From assembly GCA_037447655.1 (NCBI GenBank), contig JBBHKE010002142.1:13658-63692 (forward strand): DNA of 50,035 nucleotides, given 5' to 3'. Shown one piece after another: positions 43,833 through 50,035 of the stretch. Position 1 is the first letter of the stretch, and the number at the start of each line of letters is the position of its first letter. The notes under the pieces are model-generated. The model had not been told where the DNA came from and ran no database searches. It saw only the letters and a list, made by a program, of their open reading frames with translations. Both the position numbers and the translations under genes were made by a program. Source of the stretch: Zygnema cylindricum (taxonomy: Eukaryota; Streptophyta; Zygnematophyceae; Zygnematales; Zygnemataceae).

Positions 43833-46800
43833 TAGTCAATCTTTAATTTCAGACCGCACTTCTCCTTGTAGAAAATTAGCTTAGGGGAAGGCACAGGTTT
43901 GCTCATCATAAAACTACCATCTCACTATCTGGTCTGTACTCTAAACTGATTATTTTGTTTTCTACTTTCCCTCTAACAAAGTTCAGTCTAATGTCCATGT
44001 GTTTGGCTTTAAAATGATGTTTAGGATTGGCAAAATTAGCGATTGCTGCCTGATTATCACAAAAAAATTTCTGCACATCACTCTTAAAGTGACCAAGCTC
44101 ACCAAGCAAAGACTTGACCAACATCAATTCTTTTACAGCAGAGCAAGAGGCCATATACTCAGCCTCAATGGTGGACTGAGCAATAACCCATCACCCACAC
44201 ATATGTAGAAGTGCATCTCCTCATCGGAGCATCACCATAATTGGCATCAGTCCAAGTAGTAATGTCACTATTCTCCCCACCCAAATGCAACCATAGATCC
44301 CTAGTTCATATGAAATATCTAAGGACTCTCTTAGTTGCCTTCGAATCCTTCTTAGTGGGAGCATTTAGAGTTCTACTCAGCACTCCTACAGCTGCAACTA
44401 AATCCGGTCGGGTACAATTCATAAAATAGATTAGACTTCCCACTACTTGCCTGTAAGGAATAGTCTGCATGAACTTCTGTTCTTCAGGAAAGAATTCCTC
44501 GTCTAAGACTATGACTCCTTCTTCCTCACTCCCCTCACTACCATTCTTCAACTCCATTGGAGTTGTACAACTATTAGCTTTCTCCATTTGAAATTTTTCA
44601 AGCATGTTCCCTATTGCTTCTTTTTGAGTCAGTCTTATAATTTTTCTTTTTCGGTCTCTCTCTACTTGAATTCCCAAAATATATTTTGCTTCCCCCATAT
44701 TCTTCATTTCAAATCTGCACTTAAGATCCGTTTTCAATTTATTAATTTTTTCCATTGATTTACTTAAAACAAGCAAATCATCAACATAAATTGCAATAAA
44801 TATAAAACCTTCCTCATCTTCAAAAACATAGATTGAGTGATCTGAGCTGATCCGAATATATCCCAGACCGGTAAGAAACTCATCAAGCTTCTTATTCCAT
44901 TGTCGAGGTGCTTTTTTCAAACCATAAAGAGATTTAATCAGCCGGCATACCTTACTCTCCTCTCATTCCTCCACAAAACCTTCGGGTTGTCGCATGAAAA
45001 TCTCCTCTTCCTATTCTCCATGCAAAAAGGCTGTCTTGATGTCCATCTGGTGCACTTCCATGTCTTGCGCTGCTGCTAAACTGAGAAGTATGTGGACGGA
45101 GGGAAATCTGACCACCGGGGCAAAGGTTTCCTCGTAGTCAATTCCCTCCTTTTGTGTAAATCCCTTTGCCACTTATCTGGCCTTGTAGCGCTCGATTGTG
45201 TTATCTTGGTTCAGTTTTAATTTGAAAACCCACTTACAACCGACTGGCTTTCGGTTAGGTGGATAATCCACCAGCTCCCAAGTATCGGCTGCCATGATTG
45301 AGGCCATCTCCTCATTGTTGGCTGTCTTCCACCGGTTTTTTTCTGGACAAGTCATCGCCTCTCCATAAGTTTGAGGTTCATCTTGATGAGATAGTTTAGT
45401 TACCTTGTTAATAACCTGTTTTTCTTGCAGTCTTTTGCTACTTCTCCTCCCCCTTTCAAAATCTGAGGCTGGAATAGATGGTTCTCGTGGATTCTTTCGA
45501 ACAAACTCGACTTCTCCCCTATCCGTTGATTCCGAATCAATTTCCACTAGGTCTTCCGCTTCGAGTAGAGTTGTCACTGGAGTTTCCACAGCCGAGTCCT
45601 TTTCGGTCTGATTTGTACCTGCAAGAATGTCATCTTCTCTAAAACTTGGATAGTTAGGAAGCTCAAAGTCATCGGAATTTTTTGACTCAAATCTGATTTT
45701 TACTGACTTCGTATATTTGAAGGGATCCACAGACTTTCCTTCATCCATAACTACTAGATGTTTTACTAAGATTATATCTTCCCTTTTTAGATCATAAACT
45801 CTATATCCTTTAACATCTTCATCATATCCTAATAAGTATCTCGGTTTTCCTTTAGGATGTAGCTTCCAATTGGACCGATCAGTATCTAGACTGAAAACTT
45901 GACTGCCGAAAACCTTTAAGTGAGATATGTATGGTTTCCGGCCTGTCCATCTCTCATAAGGTGTTTGATCTTTTATAGCTGAAGTAAGAACTCTATTCTT
46001 GAGGTAATTAGCACAGTTCATTGCTTCTGCCCAAAACCTTTTTCCTATTTTTTTATCTGACAACATACTTCTAGCACTATCACTTAGTGTTCTATTTAAC
46101 CTTTCAGCTACCCCATTCTGTTCCGGATTTTCTGGAACTGTCTTTTGGTGTTGAACCCCATCTTCCCTCAGAAAATCCTCAAACTGGTTATAAGTATACT
46201 CTCCACCATTGTCACTCTTTACTCTCTTGATTGGAGTTTCATGGAGTTTTTCGCTCCATGCTTTATATTGTCTAAAGCAATCCTCAGCTTGTGACTTGTT
46301 TTTCAAAAATTACACCCGGGAATACCGAGACAAATCATCAGTTATAGTCAACATAAATCTCTTCCCCTCCCGATGAGGGCACTTTAGCCGGTACCCAAAT
46401 ATCTGTGTGTACTAGATCTAGAATTTTTTCTCCCTTATAGGTGGCTGATTTAGGAAAGGGTAATATGTGTGCTTTACCTTGAGCACATCCACTACAATCA
46501 CTTATATCATCACTCTCACTGAACTGAATCCCTTCCACCACTCCCATCTTTTTCATCTCTCTTAACTTATCAAGATTCACATGCCCAAGCCTCTTATGCC
46601 ACATCATAATATCATGAACACCAGCATAATAAAGTTTCTTCGTTTCATTACTTCAAATCAGCCCAAACATCCCATGGTTACCTTTCTCAGCAATGAAATA
46701 GACATCCTCCTCAAAACTAGCAGCAAAGACTCCTTCCCTAGTGCTAGTAAAAAAACCCTTATCATCTAATACAGATGTAGAGATGAGGTTTTTGTTCACC

Positions 46801-48140
46801 TCCGGAATAAACAATACATCGGAGAATGTTACTATCGATGTCTTTCCTTCTACTAACACTTTCAAATCTACCAATCCTACAAGAGTAGTGGTGACTATCC
46901 TCCCATCCCCGTACTCTATCTCTACGGTGGGAATATTTCTTATCTTAGTGAACAGGTGCCTATCCTTACACATGTGCATGGAGGCACCTGAATCTACAAT
47001 CCAGCCTGCTTCACCTTTCAATCCACCGTAAGCACATTTCTGCCTTCGTGGAATTTAGACCTCGTTTTTCGCCTCCAACTCCTCATCTAAAAGAAGCTCA
47101 TCGTCCTCGTCCTCGGATTCCGCCTCATGTACCTGTGTCATTAGGGCCTTTTTCTTTCCTCTCGAGGTACCACCAGTCTGCCCCTCCTTTAACCGAAGCT
47201 TGGTTATCTTAGTGCACTCTGTCATATAGTGCCCAGGTTTCTTACAAAAATGACATAAACCTTTGGGAGCCCTTGGTCCAAACTCGTCGATCTGATTTTT
47301 CTACTCCCTACCCACATAGTTTCCGACCGGTTTCCGGGAATCCTTGTTCCTCTAATCGGTCACAGTTGCCAAGGCTTGGCCACTCTTTCCTCCCCTTCGG
47401 ATCTCAATCGTATTCTCCCGAACGAGAATCATCCCTACCACTGAGTTCCATATCCACCTTGAGTCGGCAAGTCCTGCACACGGTTGACTATGTTTTCCAA
47501 CTCATCGGGTAACTTCATCAGTAAACATTTAACCTTTTCCTTTTCACTAAAATCTTTTCCCGCACTCTCTAGCTCCATGAAGAGTGTAGCAAGCTCATTG
47601 CAAAAATCCAACATATTTCCCCCTTTGTATACATACTCGTTAACTTTCTGATCAGCCAACTGTTGTTGTTGAATCGTACCACTTCGGTAAATCTCTATGA
47701 GAGCCATCCAAAGGTCGGATGCCCTTTCTACCTGCAAATGAGGACATGCAAGTCCTTGAGTGAGATGGCGTAGGATGAAGTGTTTTGCCGCCATATTGAT
47801 GAAGTCCCAGGTTTCAGTATCATTCTCCTCATTCCTTGGTATAGGTGACATGAATGCCGAACCAGTTTCTATTGGTGTGGTCGCCTCCTTCTCTTTTCCT
47901 TTGTCCACCACTTCTCCTTCCTTTGTTTCCTCCGTTGGAAGTGGATCCTCTTTACTGGTGAATCTGCTTCCTCCAAACCCTGGAGGGATTCCAAGACTTG
48001 AACCGTCCACTCACTATCCCCCAAAACATTTTTTCGCATAGAGCTCCTATCATCATACTTTCTTAGTATATGAAGTTAGTTCCATTAAAGATTGGTACCC
48101 TAGAGGGTGGGCCCATAACCTAAAACTCTGAGACCTCCAT
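43832..48140 (-). pseudogene. Copia gag-pol polyprotein (element E)
   Basis: The frame opens at ATG 48,140-48,138 in the LTR, crosses the primer site, and meets TAG at the LTR end (48,122-48,120, formerly CAG) and TAA 48,065-48,063. Gag core 48,010-47,435. A perfect knuckle C-HF-C-KKPG-H-YMTE-C lies near 47,260-47,220. Protease WIVDSGASMHM near 47,000. Integrase zinc region WHKRLGHVNLDK ... CSGCAQGK (46,607-46,440). Integrase core with KSDNGGEY and NGVAERLNRT (46,306 onward), running in one frame into RT (WELVDYPPNRKPVGCKWVFK) to 45,173. RT with YVDDLLVLSK (about 44,780). RNase H part at 44,154-43,906 (CDNQAAI). Stop near 45,173 (Leu to TAA) and frameshifts near 48,010, 47,400, 46,330, 44,950 and 43,910. 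Protease and integrase catalytic residues look intact. Confidence 0.92.
48106..48120 (-). promoter_or_regulatory. Primer binding site of element E: initiator tRNA-Met anticodon arm
   Basis: On the minus strand GGTTATGGGCCCACC follows the LTR end with no gap. It is the exact complement of GGUGGGCCCAUAACC in eukaryotic initiator tRNA-Met (anticodon CAU with its stem). Drosophila copia is primed in this internal way by a cleaved tRNA half. The CCA-end site TGGTATCAGAGC typical of plant copia elements is absent. The site is also in the gag frame. Confidence 0.85.
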
Positions 48141-49177
48141 AAGTCCTCAGAGTGGACAGCTTCCAGAAAGCCTCTAGGATAGCTCTGACCCCTTTGTGTT
48201 TCAGCGAAAACAACTGCCTCCCTGGCAGACAAAATTTCTGACCACTTGCACCCATGTGAAGGCAAGACTCACCTGAGTCTATAGCAAAAAAAAATCTCTG
48301 AATTTGCTCCCCTGAGCAGTAAGTTATGGAGGGTCCAAGTTGACCTTTTGTACAGAAGCTCTCTGGGAGAGAGGGTCCTATCTCCTAATTTTTCTAAGTC
48401 CTATCTATCTCACAGACTCTATCTACTGATGTACAGAACCAATCAGGTTACAGTTCCGTATGCAAAAGTACAGCTGCCGGTGTACTTTATGTACGGACAT
48501 TTTACGACATGGCCAAAATGTCGACACATGTCATATCCAGATTCGATGCCATAATCTCCGGAGATACCACGATCTAATGTAATTTAGCCACGTGTCATCC
48601 GATGTGGCGATAGCCACAAACCGCCAAAATCTTCTTCCACGATCTCGGCGCTAATTCCGGTCGTCCGATTAAATTCGAATTTAATCGTAGCCGTAATAAA
48701 TACATGCGCGGTATTTGTTTCACCTAAGAAATAAATGCGCGGTATTGATTTCTTGTCCGTACCGTATTCCGTACTTATACGTTACCGGATCTATGTACCC
48801 CGTAAACAATTAAAGTTAAATGATTTATCCTACGTATACATGTTTAAATAAATATCAAACTATATAGTACGTAACACTAGTTCTAGACTTAACGGCTAAG
48901 GCTACCGGTTATCCACTCTTTGCCGGCCGGTAGGTACAAGGATCAAATCCTCTGGCTGGCACATACCTTTTAGATAAATAAACCCCTAACTAATATAAAT
49001 TTCGCGTAAACCTCTGGATAGCCTAGGTAGCCATGGCTCTAGCTCCCTCTCCAATTTCTCAGTGACTGCGACAAGTTTGAGAGTTGGAGAGAGAAGTTAG
49101 AGGTAGACTGCCTCTGCTTTTTTCTATATTTCTATTTAGACCTAGAAAATACTAAAAATGGACCATTAATTTCTACC
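48121..49177 (-). repeat. 5' LTR of element E
   Basis: About 1,057 bp, highly similar to 42,766-43,818. Its outer TG is eroded (TTTCTACC instead of TTTCTACA on the plus strand), and its inner CA has become TA, which also turned the junction gag codon CAG into TAG. Confidence 0.9.
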
Positions 49178-49343
49178 CATGTCACGGGGCATACCTCGTC
49201 AAAAAGTATACTTTCCAGCCGCATCAGCGGCTTACCGGCCGTCGCTAAGAATCCAGTATTTTTGACTGTTTGGGTGAACACCCCCAGTGGGTGACCATCG
49301 AAGGGTTCAATTTTACATGTCCAGATAACATAGTTGCTCACGG
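49178..49343 (-). CDS. Possible host exon fragment of unknown function
   Basis: Just outside element E the minus strand reads a protein-like stretch, from NYVIWTCKIEPFDGHPLG through TGFLATAGKPLMRLESILF to Asp-Glu, with balanced composition unlike the repeat DNA around it. It is followed by GAG/GTATGC, a good plant splice donor (about 49,191-49,199), 15 bases before the LTR. A possible acceptor AG precedes CAACTATG near 49,340. I do not recognise the protein. If it is real, E inserted into the following intron. A chance frame remains possible. Confidence 0.3.
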
Positions 49344-49576
49344 CGATTAATGCGAACGTACCGTACGCGACGAATTATACGTAACAAACGCATTGAACCT
49401 TTTGATCAAATCGTAAAAAAACGTTAATGAATTTCCTTCCGTACTATTCCGTACATAAAAAAACAAAAAAATATTACATATAACGCAGTTTGCAAGCTTT
49501 TCCCGTTAAATGAGCGGTAAAACAATAAAGTCTTTATATATTAATCACACATCATGTTGGTATCGGATCTTCGTCA
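49344..49576. other. AT-rich DNA without recognised features
   Basis: Nothing identifiable. It contains GTACCGTACGCGAC and A-rich runs like other intergenic parts of the window. Confidence 0.35.
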
Positions 49577-49885
49577 TTAGCTGGTAGTCCAGCCGTCTAA
49601 CTTAGGGTACGTTACCCATGTGACATACCCGGGTTGGAATGCCACGAAGGTAAAATTTCCGTCTAACTTAGGGTACGTTACCCATGTGACATACCCGCGT
49701 TCGAATGCCACGAAGGTAAAACTTTGTGAAATTTCGTCTGTCCGAGCTTGTCTGACAAACATACATTGCCGCCTTCTGACTGCCTTCTTTCTATATCTCG
49801 CATTCTTTCTATATCTCGCAGATAGCGCAACCAAGAGGGAGGGAGGAGGGTAGGACATGGGGAAGCGGCTTCCGGGGTAGGACAT
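49577..49885 (-). CDS. Hypothetical ORF with three in-frame internal duplications
   Basis: Open frame of 132 codons on the minus strand (49,975-49,577), with first ATG at 49,885 (about 102 codons). Three adjacent tandem duplications keep the frame: GSRFPMSYP twice (27-bp unit), ARYRKN/ARYRKK (18-bp unit), and a 22-residue unit ending TWVTYPKLDG twice (66-bp unit, 49,593-49,658 and 49,659-49,724). The protein is basic in the middle, with no known domain. It may be an exon of a gene outside the window or a repeat-derived frame. The 66-bp unit also has a GTTCGAATGCC stretch like the tRNA B box, so a SINE origin is an alternative. Confidence 0.3.
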   Translation of the reverse strand: MSYPGSRFPMSYPPPSLLVALSARYRKNARYRKKAVRRRQCMFVRQARTDEISQSFTFVAFERGYVTWVTYPKLDGNFTFVAFQPGYVTWVTYPKLDGWTTS

Positions 49886-50035
49886 GGGGAAGCGGCTTCC
49901 TTGCGGTTTCGTTTTCAATGTTCCATGGCGTCTTCTTTCAAAAAAAATTGAAGAAGACGCCCGTACAAATTTCAAACTGAACGCGCGAAATTATTGTGAC
50001 GCTCGTCTCTTTTCGAAAATGTCTGTACATTTTTG
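49886..50035. other. Window end, no feature recognised
   Basis: The open frame continues to 49,975 without an upstream ATG before an in-frame stop. Otherwise nothing is seen. Confidence 0.3.

Larger units (their letters stand above)
42766..49177 (-). mobile_element. Ty1/copia retrotransposon E, near full length
   Basis: A 6.4-kb minus-strand element with two about 1,055-bp LTRs, an intact 15-nt primer site, gag, protease, integrase, RT, RNase H and a polypurine tract. Flanks CATAT (42,761-42,765) and CATGT (49,178-49,182) are a probable 5-bp target duplication with one change. It belongs to a different copia family from D and the tandem pair. Stops and frameshifts are present but fewer than in the tandem pair. 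Confidence 0.92.

Noticed and set aside
48106-48120. tRNA gene fragment (match to initiator tRNA-Met)
   Set aside because: Only the 15-nt anticodon-arm complement is present, directly at the LTR end, which is the primer site.

Overview
The window is repeat-dominated nuclear DNA, most likely from a land plant outside the seed plants (bryophyte, lycophyte or fern) or a close streptophyte relative. This is inferred from the Ty3/gypsy remnant, whose polymerase, RNase H and integrase wording and cytosine methyltransferase domain resemble elements I know from mosses and charophytes. No intact host gene is visible. Nearly everything is mobile-element or satellite DNA at various stages of decay, so most coding entries are pseudogenes.

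Layout. 1-3.67 kb: a GC-rich unassigned start, then AT-rich DNA with three foldback repeats and a 394-bp hAT-type MITE with perfect termini and target duplication. 3.67-12.35 kb and 18.43-20.46 kb: one satellite array of about 101-bp monomers in alternating A/B dimers (about 202 bp), split by copia element D (12,346-18,431), which has a TGTTT target duplication. 20.46-31.13 kb: a minus-strand copia pair in tandem (LTR1-internal1-LTR2-internal2). Internal2 holds a foreign plus-strand solo LTR and is cut off by the satellite. 31.13-36.2 kb: a minus-strand gypsy remnant in the order gag-like, protease, C5-cytosine DNA methyltransferase, reverse transcriptase, RNase H, integrase, truncated by LTR1. 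36.5-38.2 kb: a copia gag fragment between LTR pieces in opposite orientation. 38.2-41.29 kb: AT-rich DNA with a candidate 784-bp TIR transposon and a half foldback repeat. 41.29-42.46 kb: a plus-strand solo LTR. 42.77-49.18 kb: a nearly complete minus-strand copia element (E). 49.18-50.04 kb: flanking DNA with a possible host exon and an ORF carrying three in-frame duplications.

Two results stand out. First, the gypsy element has a recognisable DNA methyltransferase between protease and reverse transcriptase, so this retroelement lineage carried its own DNA-methylating enzyme. Second, the copia families share an unusual 5' design. The sequence after the LTR matches the complement of the initiator-tRNA-Met anticodon arm (a half-tRNA primer site as in Drosophila copia), it is read as gag codons Val-Met-Gly-Pro, and the gag reading frame opens upstream inside the LTR. 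Three copies also share a stop codon at one conserved gag tryptophan, six bases before an ATG.

All alignments were done by eye. Boundaries marked approximate may be off by tens of bases.
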